64,000 nt of DNA from Flavobacteriales bacterium UBA1986 (GCA_002336245.1 DDDG01000003.1:62438-126437); one strand, 5' to 3'. Shown: positions 51,585 to 60,604, counted from the first letter of the stretch. Program-made: numbers and translations. The notes: generated by a model not told the origin, from the sequence alone.

Positions 51585-52613
51585 TTGTGGCGCTTACTTC
51601 TTTTTAGCTGCCTGCTTCAAATTGAAGCAGAGGCACAGAACCTAGTTCCAAATTCAGGTTTCGAAGAATACTATGACTGTCCGACTCAGATCGGACAGTT
51701 GCATTTAGCGAAACACTGGTTCAGCGCCAATGGAGGCACACCAGAATACTTCAACAAAGCGTGCAAGTCTGAATGGAATAAACCTCACAAAGGGCTTGGT
51801 TATTCAGGCTTGATCCTTTTCGGTCAATACCCAAAAATCATTGAATACATCGCCGTTGAACTAAGTGATGCCTTGATTGAGGGAGAAGATTATCGAATCT
51901 CATTTCAAATTCGAGCTGAGACTTCACCCATTTATATCGATCGGATTGACCTAGCTCTTCTAGGTGAAGACCCAAGCATTAAACATTGGTCGCCTTTGCG
52001 ATTAAAACCAAGTTTAAGTCATTCGGGTACAATTCTTAAGAATACGGAAGCTTGGACGGAGGTAAGTGGGATTCATACTGCCCTCGGGGGCGAGCGCTTT
52101 CTTATTCTCGGTAATTTTCAATTTCAAGCCAATCTTTTGCAAGAAGCCAATCCTTTGATTACAGAGCGAAAGCCTGGATGGTACTCCTACTATTTGATCG
52201 ATGACGTAGAGGTGATTCCCGAAAAAGCTGAACTGCATGAAATCCCAATAAGTGTGGTTACTGATGTTCAAAAACCGGATTTCATTCTTCGTCCAATTCA
52301 ATTCGACTTTGATTCGTTCACCATACTGCCCTCGGAAAGTCGCTACTTAGATGCTCTGTTGGAATTCACGCTGTTGGAGAACAAGCGAATTTCCATAATC
52401 GGCTATGCGGACTCCTTTGGCAGTGAATCGTACAACAACACTCTATCAAAAAACAGAGTTGAAGGCGTGTTCAATTATTTATCTTCGAGAGGCCTGCTTG
52501 GCGAGGCCTTGAAAATGAGTTTTAGGGGTGAGAAACAACCACAGGCTAGCAATTCGACGGCCGACGGAAGAGCCAAAAACAGAAGAGTTGAAATTAGCTT
52601 TATAGAGCCTTGA
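51585..52613 (+). CDS. Second OmpA-family protein with CBM-like N-terminus
   Basis: A 342-residue paralog of the preceding gene. Signal peptide, then LVPNSGFEEYYDCPTQIGQL, the same N-x-GFE opening, a jelly-roll-like region, and an OmpA-like C-terminus: IQFDFDSFTILPSESRYLDALL, ISIIGYADSFGSESYNN, LSKNRVEGVFNYL, GRAKNRRVEISFIE. The start is TTG, 3 bases after the upstream stop, and its TGA overlaps the TTG of the transporter gene (TTGA). The pair looks like a tandem duplication with strong divergence; both probably bind peptidoglycan. Confidence 0.8.
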   Translation: MWRLLLFSCLLQIEAEAQNLVPNSGFEEYYDCPTQIGQLHLAKHWFSANGGTPEYFNKACKSEWNKPHKGLGYSGLILFGQYPKIIEYIAVELSDALIEGEDYRISFQIRAETSPIYIDRIDLALLGEDPSIKHWSPLRLKPSLSHSGTILKNTEAWTEVSGIHTALGGERFLILGNFQFQANLLQEANPLITERKPGWYSYYLIDDVEVIPEKAELHEIPISVVTDVQKPDFILRPIQFDFDSFTILPSESRYLDALLEFTLLENKRISIIGYADSFGSESYNNTLSKNRVEGVFNYLSSRGLLGEALKMSFRGEKQPQASNSTADGRAKNRRVEISFIEP

Positions 52614-53917
52614 AGTTTTTCACGAAAGACAGTAAGCAGATAAATGGATGGGCCTTCTACGACTGGGCCAATTCAGCCTACCCATTGGTCATAACCTCTG
52701 CCATTTTTCCGATCTATTACTCTAAAGTTGCGAGTCATGGAAAGAAGATGATTGAAGGAGAGGTGGTCGACATTGTAAACTTCTTTGGCTTCGAATTCAT
52801 CAACACCGAGCTATACTCCTACGCCTTCTCATTCTCCTTTCTGTTGGTTTCTCTAATGGCTCCAATTCTATCTGGAATCGCTGACTATGTAGGAAACAAA
52901 AAGTTGTTTTTAAAATTCTTCTGCTACCTAGGTTCAGTCTCCTGCATCTCCCTCTACTTTTTCAATATGGATCGCTTTGAATTGAGCGTATTGTCCATTG
53001 TTCTGGCAAGTGTTGGCTTTTGGGGAAGTCTCGTTTTTTACAATGCTTTTCTTCCTGAAATTGCTCCTCCTGAGGAACACGATCGAATTTCAGCGAAGGG
53101 TTACAGCTGGGGCTACATAGGAAGCGTCGTTCTCATGCTTGGAAACGTTGTTGGAATGCTCGTTTTCGACATGCCAGCAAAATATGCCTTTGTCACCGTG
53201 GGACTCTGGTGGGCAGGTTTTGCTCAAATCACCTACATTCATTTGCCGAAAGAACGTGGGATAAAAGAAAGCAAGGCCTTTTCATCAATCGTTTTTAACG
53301 GCTACCGCGAATTAAAAAATGTTTGGCGAGAGTTCATGAAGCTGGTTCGCTTGAAGCGCTACTTGCTTTCTTATTTCGTCTACAGCATGGGTGTTCAAAC
53401 CGTTATGCTCATGGCTGTAATATTTGGCAATAAAGAAATCGATTGGCCCGAAGGCGACACCACGGGATTGCTCATAGCAGTCCTAATCATTCAACTCATC
53501 GGGGCCGTTGGTGCTTGGTTTTTTGCTCGTCTCTCGAAGAAAACTTCGAACCTTCTGGTTCTGAAAATCATTCTATTTATTTGGGTTTTCATCTGCATGA
53601 TGGCTTATTACATCCACAAGCCAATTGAATTCTACATCTTGGCAGCAGTAGTGGGTTTTGTAATGGGCGGGGTTCAATCAATGTCGCGCTCAACTTATTC
53701 GAAATTCCTTCCTGAAACAAAAGATCATGCTTCATACTTCAGCTTTTTTGACGTGTTGGAAAAAATCGGAATCGTGATTGGAACCTTTCTCTTTGGATTC
53801 ATTCAGGGAGTAACAGGTGATATGCGGAATTCCGTTCTCGTTCTAATCTTATTTTTCGTAGTAGGATTCTTGCTGCTATTGTTCGTTCCGAAAAACGAGC
53901 GAATCCGAACAGCTTGA
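52610..53917 (+). CDS. UMF1/Atg22-like MFS transporter
   Basis: A 435-residue major facilitator protein with 12 predicted helices. KQINGWAFYDWANSAYPLVITSAIFPIYY is the signature N-terminus of the UMF1 family, related to the vacuolar amino acid effluxer Atg22. Middle motifs: SFLLVSLMAPILSGIADYVG and FYNAFLPEIAPPEEHDRISAKGYSWGYIGS. The start is TTG overlapping the OmpA-like stop. Substrate unknown; amino acid export is possible by analogy. It ends 36 bases before lhgO, which has its own promoter element. Confidence 0.85.
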   Translation: MKFFTKDSKQINGWAFYDWANSAYPLVITSAIFPIYYSKVASHGKKMIEGEVVDIVNFFGFEFINTELYSYAFSFSFLLVSLMAPILSGIADYVGNKKLFLKFFCYLGSVSCISLYFFNMDRFELSVLSIVLASVGFWGSLVFYNAFLPEIAPPEEHDRISAKGYSWGYIGSVVLMLGNVVGMLVFDMPAKYAFVTVGLWWAGFAQITYIHLPKERGIKESKAFSSIVFNGYRELKNVWREFMKLVRLKRYLLSYFVYSMGVQTVMLMAVIFGNKEIDWPEGDTTGLLIAVLIIQLIGAVGAWFFARLSKKTSNLLVLKIILFIWVFICMMAYYIHKPIEFYILAAVVGFVMGGVQSMSRSTYSKFLPETKDHASYFSFFDVLEKIGIVIGTFLFGFIQGVTGDMRNSVLVLILFFVVGFLLLLFVPKNERIRTA

Positions 53918-53930
53918 CGATCTGAGGGTT

Positions 53931-53938
53931 TATATTTG
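53931..53938 (+). promoter_or_regulatory. -7 promoter element of lhgO
   Basis: TATATTTG, a perfect TAnnTTTG, ends 15 bases before the ATG at 53954. A TTG lies 14 bases upstream, short of the usual 19. The element lies in the longer frame from 53936, supporting the later start. Confidence 0.5.
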
Positions 53939-53953
53939 CAACAAAGTTCCCAG

Positions 53954-55171
53954 ATGCAAAAAGTATTTGACGTTGCCGTAATTGGTGGCGGTATCGTTGG
54001 CCTTGCAAGTGCCTACAAAATTCAAAAGAATAAACCCAATTTCAAGATTCTAATTCTTGAAAAGGAAGATCTCTTGGCGCCCCACCAAACTGGGAACAAT
54101 TCAGGGGTGATTCACTCTGGAATTTATTACCCACCAGGGTCGATGAAAGCTAAAAACTGCGTTGATGGTAGGCATGAGTTGGTCGCCTTTGCTAAAGAGC
54201 ATAAGATTGCCCACGACATATGCGGTAAGCTCATCGTCGCAACCGAGCCTTCGGAACTGCCTTTCATGAAAAAAATCTACGGGAATGGACAGGCGAATGG
54301 CGTGGAAGACATGCAATGGCTGAATTCAGAAGAGATAAAAGAAATTGAACCCTTCTGTGAGGGAATCGAAGGCTTGAGGGTTGGATGTACCGGCATCATC
54401 GATTACCGTGCAACAACAGAAAAACTCGCAGAGCTTATTTTGCAAATACAGCCGGATTCAGAATTGCACCTGGGCGAAGAAGCTTTAAAGTTCGATCACG
54501 ACGGGGACTTCAAACTGATCCACACCAACAAAGGTTCTCACAAAGCGAAAAAGGCAATCTTTTGTGCAGGATTGCAAGCTGATCGATTGGCCAAAAAAGA
54601 TGGCGTGAAGCTTAAAGAGCGCGTTGTCGGCTTTAGAGGAGATTACTTCGAACTCACAGATAGAGGACATCATAAAGTGAAGCACCTAATTTATCCAGTG
54701 CCAAATCCCGACTTCCCATTTCTTGGTGTTCACTTTACAAGAATGACAGACGGTGAAATTGAATGTGGCCCATCGGCCGTATTTACTTTTAAGAGAGAGG
54801 GCTATAAAAAGACCGATTTCGATCTGCGAGACACCATTGATGCATTGAGCTACTCTGGCACTTGGAAACTCTTCTTCGGAAATATGAAATTTGGAATTGA
54901 AGAACAGATTAGAGCCTTCTCAAAAAAGCGTTTTCTCAAAACACTTCAACGCCTAATTCCAAGTTTAGAAATGGACGATATCCGCCCAGGAAGATCTGGG
55001 GTTCGCGCAATGCTTCTAAATCAATCGGGAGATACTCGTGACGACTTCAGAATTGAGTACACAGATGAGAGTATTCACGTTTTAAACGCGCCTTCCCCTG
55101 CGGCTACAGCTGCTCTTTCAATTGGGAACCATGTGTACAACATGGCTCAAGAACATTTTAACTGGGATTAG
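53954..55171 (+). CDS. lhgO: L-2-hydroxyglutarate oxidase/dehydrogenase (LhgO/L2HGDH)
   Basis: A 405-residue FAD enzyme that oxidises L-2-hydroxyglutarate to 2-oxoglutarate, passing electrons to the quinone pool or oxygen. VFDVAVIGGGIVGLASAYKI is the GxGxxG FAD motif; HQTGNNSGVIHSGIYYPPGSMKA is diagnostic of the family; ERVVGFRGDYFEL and GVHFTRMTDGEIECGPSA follow. C-terminal RSGVRAMLLNQSGD and APSPAATAALSIG match DAO-family enzymes. The promoter places the start at 53954. It converges on an unknown gene with a 4-base overlap. Confidence 0.92.
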   Translation: MQKVFDVAVIGGGIVGLASAYKIQKNKPNFKILILEKEDLLAPHQTGNNSGVIHSGIYYPPGSMKAKNCVDGRHELVAFAKEHKIAHDICGKLIVATEPSELPFMKKIYGNGQANGVEDMQWLNSEEIKEIEPFCEGIEGLRVGCTGIIDYRATTEKLAELILQIQPDSELHLGEEALKFDHDGDFKLIHTNKGSHKAKKAIFCAGLQADRLAKKDGVKLKERVVGFRGDYFELTDRGHHKVKHLIYPVPNPDFPFLGVHFTRMTDGEIECGPSAVFTFKREGYKKTDFDLRDTIDALSYSGTWKLFFGNMKFGIEEQIRAFSKKRFLKTLQRLIPSLEMDDIRPGRSGVRAMLLNQSGDTRDDFRIEYTDESIHVLNAPSPAATAALSIGNHVYNMAQEHFNWD

Positions 55172-55710
55172 GAAACAACCTTGTATTCCGACTGAATCGA
55201 CTTCCAATCCCAAATGTAATTGGCGATGATGTCGTTCATGTGGTTTAAGAAAATCGGATTGGGAGTCTTCATGTTTCTGAAGTACTCATCCTGACATCTA
55301 TTCAAGTCGTATTTAAAAAAGACAGCCTTCGACATCGCATAGTGAATGTTCTTTGAAGGATGGTTCACTTTGCTGAAGAACTTCTGGTAGTTGCTTATCG
55401 TTTCCTTCAACTTATCCTTGGGAAGACCGAAGGCTTCAGCCAACTTATTCAGAATGCTATCTGTTAGTCGCACGTCTTGGTAATCATTGAAGTGCTTAGG
55501 AATGAATAAAAGATTTCCAGCAAGAACGATGAGCATAAAGCGATCGTAGTCGTCTGGGTTGATGTTCGGACTTGTCTCGAATTCAGGCTCGCTGTTCATC
55601 AGCTCGGCTACGTCGGCAAAACTCTCTTCAACCATTTGAATGATTGAATGAACGAAATGAGAAGCTACCTGCTGCTCGGATATTTTTTTTTTAATGAGGA
55701 AAGAAAGCAT
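55168..55710 (-). CDS. Unrecognised protein of 180 residues
   Basis: I do not recognise the family. The protein is soluble and helical, acidic, without signal peptide or membrane helix. Segments: VHSIIQMVEESFADVAELMN, YDRFMLIVLAGNLLFIPKHFND, SILNKLAEAFGLPKDKLKETISNY and IHYAMSKAVFFKYDLNRCQDEYFRN. The ATG at 55710 is chosen over a TTG one codon upstream. A run of 10 A on the coding strand (IKKK codons, 55681-55692) lies near the 5' end. Its 3' end overlaps lhgO. The 176-base gap to the SixA-like gene shows no gene. Confidence 0.6.
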   Translation of the reverse strand: MLSFLIKKKISEQQVASHFVHSIIQMVEESFADVAELMNSEPEFETSPNINPDDYDRFMLIVLAGNLLFIPKHFNDYQDVRLTDSILNKLAEAFGLPKDKLKETISNYQKFFSKVNHPSKNIHYAMSKAVFFKYDLNRCQDEYFRNMKTPNPIFLNHMNDIIANYIWDWKSIQSEYKVVS

Positions 55711-55889
55711 CAACGCTGAGTTTGAACAAAGAAAGGAGCTAGGAGGAGGTTCTTGGCCTAAGCTCTTCCCTCTTTTTGAACATAGCTGTGTTCATGTAGA
55801 ATTTGCAGATATTTGAACCTCGCTTTGGTTGTCGGCGATTTTGTTTTTACACCTAGTTTCGTCTTGAAATCAATATAAATCCGCTCCTC

Positions 55890-56384
55890 TTGAAAACGCT
55901 ATATCTGGTTCGCCATGCTAAGTCTTCTTGGGACAATGCCTCCACAAGAGACATCGATCGTCCGCTCAATGAAAGTGGTATTCAAGCGGCCTACTCAGTG
56001 GGGAATGAGCTTTTGCTCCATCACGAGAAACCAGAGTGGATTGGGTCGAGCAATGCCAAACGAGCAATGCACACCTCGGTAATATTCTCAAGGGTTCTCG
56101 GAGTGAATGAGGAAGATTTCCACCTGATCCCATCGCTTTATTTATGCTCAAAAGAGGAGGTGCACGCTCAAGTCTCTAGACTAGACTCGAAGCTCACGAG
56201 CGCCGCCCTATTCTTTCATAACCCAAGCATCACAGAGGTTGCCAACGCCTTAGGCGCCAAAAGCCTGATGAACGTAAAAACTTGCGGTGTCCTTAAACTA
56301 AAACTTCCGAACTGGAACATCGGCCCCGGTTCGGAAGTTGAATCAATTCAGTACTTCGATCGAAGTACTTGGCATTCCTTTTAA
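55890..56384 (+). CDS. SixA-like histidine phosphatase
   Basis: A 164-residue phosphoglycerate-mutase-superfamily enzyme. The RHG motif is LYLVRHAKSSWDN, with DIDRPLNESG as the next family motif; FHNPSITEVANAL carries the second conserved His region. SixA removes phosphate from the histidine of HPt domains in E. coli; related proteins in Bacteroidota are short and single-domain like this. The start is TTG, with a weak TAGTTTCG element upstream (one mismatch). It converges on the SPFH gene with 2 bases between stops. Confidence 0.85.
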   Translation: MKTLYLVRHAKSSWDNASTRDIDRPLNESGIQAAYSVGNELLLHHEKPEWIGSSNAKRAMHTSVIFSRVLGVNEEDFHLIPSLYLCSKEEVHAQVSRLDSKLTSAALFFHNPSITEVANALGAKSLMNVKTCGVLKLKLPNWNIGPGSEVESIQYFDRSTWHSF

Positions 56385-56386
56385 GT

Positions 56387-57229
56387 CTATTGGTTGCCCA
56401 AAATCAAAGGCAAACCTTCTCCGCCGCCACCGATTACAACAACTTTGGAGTTTGGAGATTCAGCTAATTTCAACGTAGCCTCAATTCCTTTTTCAGTCAA
56501 AATCTTGTCCGTTAAAGATTTGCTGATGATGTCAAAAGCTTCGGCTTTACCTTTCGCTTCAATGCGAACTCGCTCAGCCTCTTGTGTAGCACGCTCCAAT
56601 TTGAACTCATATTCTAGTGCCTCTTGCTCTTGCTTCAGTTTGTTTTCAATTGCAGCCTGCAAGGTTGCTGGTAAGGTTACGTCACGAATTAGAATCGCAT
56701 CCAAGTTTAAGTACTTCTCCTTAAGAGCGTCGTTAGTCTTTTGGTAAATCTCGTCCTCGATGACCTCGCGTTTACTTGAGTACAATTCTTCTGGAAGATA
56801 CTTTCCAATAATCTCTCTGGTCACCGATCGGATTTGCGGCATGATGATGCTCTCATGATATCCAGTTCCAACTTCATCGTGCAGCGCACCAATTTTACTT
56901 GGGATTGGATTGTAGCGATAAGAAAGTTCAACCTTAATGTTCAATCCGTTTTTAGACAATACTGTCATGTTTGAAACAGACTCTTGCACCTTCACATTGT
57001 AGGTATACATTGTGTTCCACGGCATGATGATTTTAAGTCCTTGATCATAAATGTTTTCCCGGTCCAATCCAGAAAACTTGTTGAACAAAACACCCTTTTC
57101 ACCCGATTGGATTGTGACTGTCATATTGCTCCCGAAGGCAACTAAAACAAGCACTACCGCAGCAATCAGTATAACCGGAGCTAGTTTCTTAAAATTAAAT
57201 TCTTGATTTTGTTGATAGTACTCAGCCAT
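56387..57229 (-). CDS. SPFH-domain (prohibitin-like) membrane protein
   Basis: A 280-residue protein of the SPFH (band 7) family: an N-terminal helix (residues 16-35, LAPVILIAAVVLVLVAFG), then the SPFH domain NMTVTIQSGEKGVLFNKF ... GLNIKVELSYRYNPIPS ... IIMPQIRSVTREIIGKY, and a coiled-coil of about residues 195-245 rich in Glu/Arg (KLKQEQEALEYEFKLERATQEAERVRIEAKGKAEA), ending with GGGGEGLPLIL. Prohibitin-like proteins oligomerise as rings in the membrane and may bind FtsH, but no ftsH is nearby. It is third in the operon purB, lipoprotein, SPFH. Confidence 0.88.
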   Translation of the reverse strand: MAEYYQQNQEFNFKKLAPVILIAAVVLVLVAFGSNMTVTIQSGEKGVLFNKFSGLDRENIYDQGLKIIMPWNTMYTYNVKVQESVSNMTVLSKNGLNIKVELSYRYNPIPSKIGALHDEVGTGYHESIIMPQIRSVTREIIGKYLPEELYSSKREVIEDEIYQKTNDALKEKYLNLDAILIRDVTLPATLQAAIENKLKQEQEALEYEFKLERATQEAERVRIEAKGKAEAFDIISKSLTDKILTEKGIEATLKLAESPNSKVVVIGGGGEGLPLILGNQ

Positions 57230-57241
57230 TTTATTTCTGTT

Positions 57242-57616
57242 TTAGTCGTTCATTTTTACTTGTGATACTTCAAAGCGCAAGTCATCCAGCTTAGCTACCG
57301 TTAGGCATTTGTTGGATTGTGTTTCAATGATCTGCACGTTCAAGGTGTCTTGTGGTCCCAAGGATATAGAGCTCGGATTGTCACTACTCTTTAAGACGAG
57401 TGAGTAGCTGCAATCGTCTATCCATTGGATAAAAAATTCATTTTTATAGTTTCCTTCAACAGAACTCTCGGTCTGAATTGCATCTGTGCGCTCAACAATG
57501 ATGTCTCCAGCATATGGCCCCTCGAGCTTGAAGCGCCCCTTTTTGAAATCCTTGCAATTCGGTCCACAGGAGAGAACCAGCAATAATGTAGGAAGTAGAA
57601 TTAGGATTCTTTTCAT
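57242..57616 (-). CDS. Small lipoprotein of 124 residues
   Basis: A predicted lipoprotein: signal peptide MKRILILLPTLLLVLSC with lipobox LVLSC, then CKDFKKGRFKLEGPYAGDIIVERTDAIQTE..., a beta-rich domain with WIDDCSYSLVLKSSD and a second Cys pair (CKDF, DDCS, KCLT). I recall related small lipoproteins of flavobacteria carrying CKDF-KTGTF that are sometimes mislabelled as topoisomerase IV; that label should not be used. It overlaps the purB stop (ATGA) and precedes the SPFH gene by 12 bases. Function unknown. Confidence 0.75.
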   Translation of the reverse strand: MKRILILLPTLLLVLSCGPNCKDFKKGRFKLEGPYAGDIIVERTDAIQTESSVEGNYKNEFFIQWIDDCSYSLVLKSSDNPSSISLGPQDTLNVQIIETQSNKCLTVAKLDDLRFEVSQVKMND

Positions 57617-58959
57617 TGACCAAATACTCCAGTATAGTTGAACGGACTGATTTTTCGAAGTTCGTCTTTTATTGGTTCAGCGACGTCGAGACCATCAATG
57701 AATTCACGAATGCTTTTCTCATCAATCTGTGCTTTACCTCTCGTCAATTCTTTCAGCTTCTCGTAGGGTGCAGGATAAGATTCTCTGCGAAGAATGGTTT
57801 GAATCGCTTCCGACACTACAGCCCAGTTCGCGTCTAAATCTTCTTCGATTGCTTTTTCGTTGAGAACAAGCTTTGAAACTCCCTTTTTTAGTGAAGCAAA
57901 AGCAATAAGTGCATATGCGAATGGCAAGCCAACATTTCTGAGCACGGTAGAATCCGTTAAGTCCCGCTGAAGTCTTGATATAGGCAGCTTTGAAGAGAGG
58001 TGACCTAAGATGGCGTTCGCTAAGCCCAAATTCCCTTCGGCATTTTCAAAATCAATTGGGTTCACCTTGTGCGGCATCGCTGACGACCCTACTTCATTGG
58101 CTACAACCTTTTGTTTGAAATACTCCATTGAAATGTAGGTCCAAACATCGCGGCTGAAGTCGATGAGTATGACGTGTATTCGTTTCATACAATCGAACAG
58201 ACGAGCCATTTGGTCGTAGTGTTCAATTTGTGTGGTGGTCTGCTGACGATCGAGATCGAGTGAAGCTTTCAAGAAAGAGTTCGCGAAGCTTACCCAATCT
58301 ACTTCCGGAAATGCAACCTTATGTGCATTAAAATTACCCGTTGCTCCGCCAAACTTTCCACCCACGGGAATGACCTTGAGCTCATTAAGCTGACCTTCTA
58401 GTCTCTCAACAAAAACCTGGATTTCCTTCCCAAGTATGGTGGGCGAGGCTGGCTGACCATGCGTTCGAGCCAGCATGGATAAAGAAGCCCATTCTGTTGC
58501 CTTTTCTTTCAAGGCCCGACAAAGAGATTCCATTTTTGGTAAATACTCTTCTTCCAATGCATCCTTTATGGACATTGGAACTGCAGTGTTGTTGATGTCT
58601 TGTGATGTGAGACCGAAGTGAACAAATTCCTTCAGATCGGAAAGTCCCAAAGCGTCCATTTTCTCTTTGAGAAAATACTCAACCGCTTTTACATCGTGAT
58701 TTGTGATTGCCTCAATCTTCTTAATCGATTCGGCATCCGCAGGACTAAATTCCGTTACACACATCCGAAGAGCTGAGGATTCCTCAGCCGACAACTTCCG
58801 CAGTTGACTTAGGCCTATATTGCTCAATGAGATGAAGTACTCCACCTCAACTTTCAAGCGGTATTTGAAAAGGGCGTATTCAGAAAAATACTTCTGCAGA
58901 TTCTTAGTTTTGCTGATGTACCTTCCGTCGGTTGGGGATATGCTCAGTAGTGGCTCCAT
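57613..58959 (-). CDS. purB: Adenylosuccinate lyase
   Basis: A 448-residue enzyme of the fumarase superfamily that releases fumarate from SAICAR and adenylosuccinate in purine synthesis. Marks: FVHFGLTSQDINNTA, SLSMLARTHGQPASPTILGKE, VGSSAMPHKVNPIDFENAEGN (the signature active-site loop with its mobile Ser) and RRESYPAPYEKLKELTRGK. Length is similar to E. coli PurB (456). TACTTTCG, one mismatch from TAnnTTTG, lies 17 bases upstream (58977-58984). It is first gene of a three-gene leftward operon. Confidence 0.97.
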   Translation of the reverse strand: MEPLLSISPTDGRYISKTKNLQKYFSEYALFKYRLKVEVEYFISLSNIGLSQLRKLSAEESSALRMCVTEFSPADAESIKKIEAITNHDVKAVEYFLKEKMDALGLSDLKEFVHFGLTSQDINNTAVPMSIKDALEEEYLPKMESLCRALKEKATEWASLSMLARTHGQPASPTILGKEIQVFVERLEGQLNELKVIPVGGKFGGATGNFNAHKVAFPEVDWVSFANSFLKASLDLDRQQTTTQIEHYDQMARLFDCMKRIHVILIDFSRDVWTYISMEYFKQKVVANEVGSSAMPHKVNPIDFENAEGNLGLANAILGHLSSKLPISRLQRDLTDSTVLRNVGLPFAYALIAFASLKKGVSKLVLNEKAIEEDLDANWAVVSEAIQTILRRESYPAPYEKLKELTRGKAQIDEKSIREFIDGLDVAEPIKDELRKISPFNYTGVFGQ

Positions 58960-59012
58960 GCGCTGAAATGAGTTGGCGAAAGTACGAATATTGACCCCTC
59001 AGAAAAAGGAGA

Positions 59013-59783
59013 ATGAAATTCTTTCGACTGCTTAGTTTTTCTCTCGAAAAATACGGCCTAGCCTTTAGCTTGTTGGCAAAACATCATTTGTGGATTTATC
59101 TTCTCTATCCCCTCGTTCTGAACATTCTAGTTTTCTCTGGCGGAATGTGGCTAGTGTCGGGCCTAGCTGAAACGAGTCTGTTTTACATTCAAGATGTTTT
59201 TGGACTGCAGAACTTGGCATCTGAAGACGCAAATCTTGGTCATACAATCCTTTATTGGCTCTTGTGGTTCGTTTTCAAGGTGCTTTACTTCATTCTCTTC
59301 GCCTTCTTGAGCGGGAGCATAATCCTTATTCTCATGTCACCTGCGCTGGCCCTTTTGAGTGAGCGCACTGAGAAGATTCTCACTGGGAATGATTATCCCT
59401 TTGTACTGACCACTTTTTTACGTGAAACCTATAGAGGCATTCTATTGGCCATCCGAAATACCTTCTTTCAGTTTGCCATTATGTTCGCCTTGTTTCTTCT
59501 TGGATTTGTACCCGTTCTCGGACTCATTATCCCATTGGCACTTCTAGTCGTTTCCTCCTATTTCTATGGCTTCTCATTTATGGATTATTATCAGGAGCGG
59601 CGAAAGCTTTCCATTTCTGAAAGTGTTCGATTTATGCGCGCAAATAAAGGTCTGGCAGTGGGGAATGGACTCCCGTTTGCGCTACTTCTACTCCTACCTT
59701 TTTTTGGAAGTATTGTCGCCTCCTTCTTCGCTGTTGCAACTACCATCGCGGGCACCATAGCGATGCATGAAAAACTAAGCTAG
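59013..59783 (+). CDS. CysZ/EI24-like membrane protein
   Basis: A 256-residue integral membrane protein with about six hydrophobic stretches (HLWIYLLYPLVLNILVFSGG, ILYWLLWFVFKVLYFILFAFLSGSIILI, a pair at about residues 150-185, and FALLLLLPFFGSIVASFFAVATTIAG near the end). SPALALLSERTEKILTG and FYGFSFMDYYQERRKLSISESVRFMR match the EI24 domain family (CysZ-like). CysZ takes up sulfate in E. coli, but the role here is not shown. An AAAGGAG stretch just before the ATG resembles a Shine-Dalgarno site. It converges on the J-domain gene with a 4-base overlap. Confidence 0.75.
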   Translation: MKFFRLLSFSLEKYGLAFSLLAKHHLWIYLLYPLVLNILVFSGGMWLVSGLAETSLFYIQDVFGLQNLASEDANLGHTILYWLLWFVFKVLYFILFAFLSGSIILILMSPALALLSERTEKILTGNDYPFVLTTFLRETYRGILLAIRNTFFQFAIMFALFLLGFVPVLGLIIPLALLVVSSYFYGFSFMDYYQERRKLSISESVRFMRANKGLAVGNGLPFALLLLLPFFGSIVASFFAVATTIAGTIAMHEKLS

Positions 59784-60604
59784 CAAGGGAAACCCTCTAA
59801 GATTCGAGTGATTCTTCCCCCGTCTAAAAAAATGTAAAACAGAAAGGCTGTTCCAAGAAAAACAGTCAGAAAAAAGATGATATAAAAGCGGACATCAGGT
59901 TCCATAAAGATCAAGTTCAAGAAAGGAATCAACATCAAAACCGGAACTAACGGGAAGTAGGTGTAGAGTGATTCGTGTGGATGAAGCACGTACTTCACGC
60001 CTCCAGTTTCAAATCGAATGTTCATTACATCATTGAAAATTGACGAAACTTCAACCACCACCGAGTCGCCTCGTTTTGCATTGAAGAAGGCCGAAATGGG
60101 AATCCGGTATGAATGGTCGCATACTTCAACAAAGGCGCGATCTTCTTGAAGGTGATAGAAATAATGCATTGCCTTACTCTTGATCACCGTTGGATTCTCC
60201 TGATAGGGTAAGAAATAATTCAAGATTGTAAGAAGGGCTAGTACAATAAATAGGAACGAAACTAAATGGGCATATTTAATCAAATACCCCCGCTTGATTC
60301 GCTCGTAAAAAGCTTTCTCGATGGCCGCCCGCTCGCGTCCTGCCTGTTTGGCAACTTCGCGGGCTCTTTTAAGTCGCTCTTCTTGAGAAAACTCTTGAGC
60401 CGTTTGATGAGGCCGAGAGCTTGGTTTTCCCTCAAAAAGAACTTGATAAGCCTCCACGATGATCAGGAATCTTTCGGCAGCACCTAGGTCGGAATTTACG
60501 TCGGGGTGATATTGCAATGCCAAACGACGAAAGGCTCTCTTGATCTCGGGTTTACTCGCACCCGGACCTAAACCCAAAATTCGATTATATTCAGTCGATG
60601 TCAA
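59780..60604 (-). CDS. Membrane-bound J-domain protein
   Basis: A 274-residue protein: J-domain at residues 1-60 (YNRILGLGPGASKPEIKRAFRRLALQYHPDVNSD, with the HPD triad), a charged linker, one membrane helix at about residues 108-128 (LVSFLFIVLALLTILNYF), an extracytoplasmic beta-rich segment and two C-terminal helices. J-domains stimulate the ATPase of DnaK. It is likely to recruit DnaK to the membrane. The TTG start overlaps the SiaB-SiaC stop (TTGA), so the two are translationally coupled, which suggests a shared task. Confidence 0.85.
   Translation of the reverse strand: MTSTEYNRILGLGPGASKPEIKRAFRRLALQYHPDVNSDLGAAERFLIIVEAYQVLFEGKPSSRPHQTAQEFSQEERLKRAREVAKQAGRERAAIEKAFYERIKRGYLIKYAHLVSFLFIVLALLTILNYFLPYQENPTVIKSKAMHYFYHLQEDRAFVEVCDHSYRIPISAFFNAKRGDSVVVEVSSIFNDVMNIRFETGGVKYVLHPHESLYTYFPLVPVLMLIPFLNLIFMEPDVRFYIIFFLTVFLGTAFLFYIFLDGGRITRILEGFPC

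Noticed and set aside
57242..57616. Labelling the 124-residue lipoprotein as topoisomerase IV
   Set aside because: It has a lipobox and is far too small; the name is a propagated error for similar proteins.
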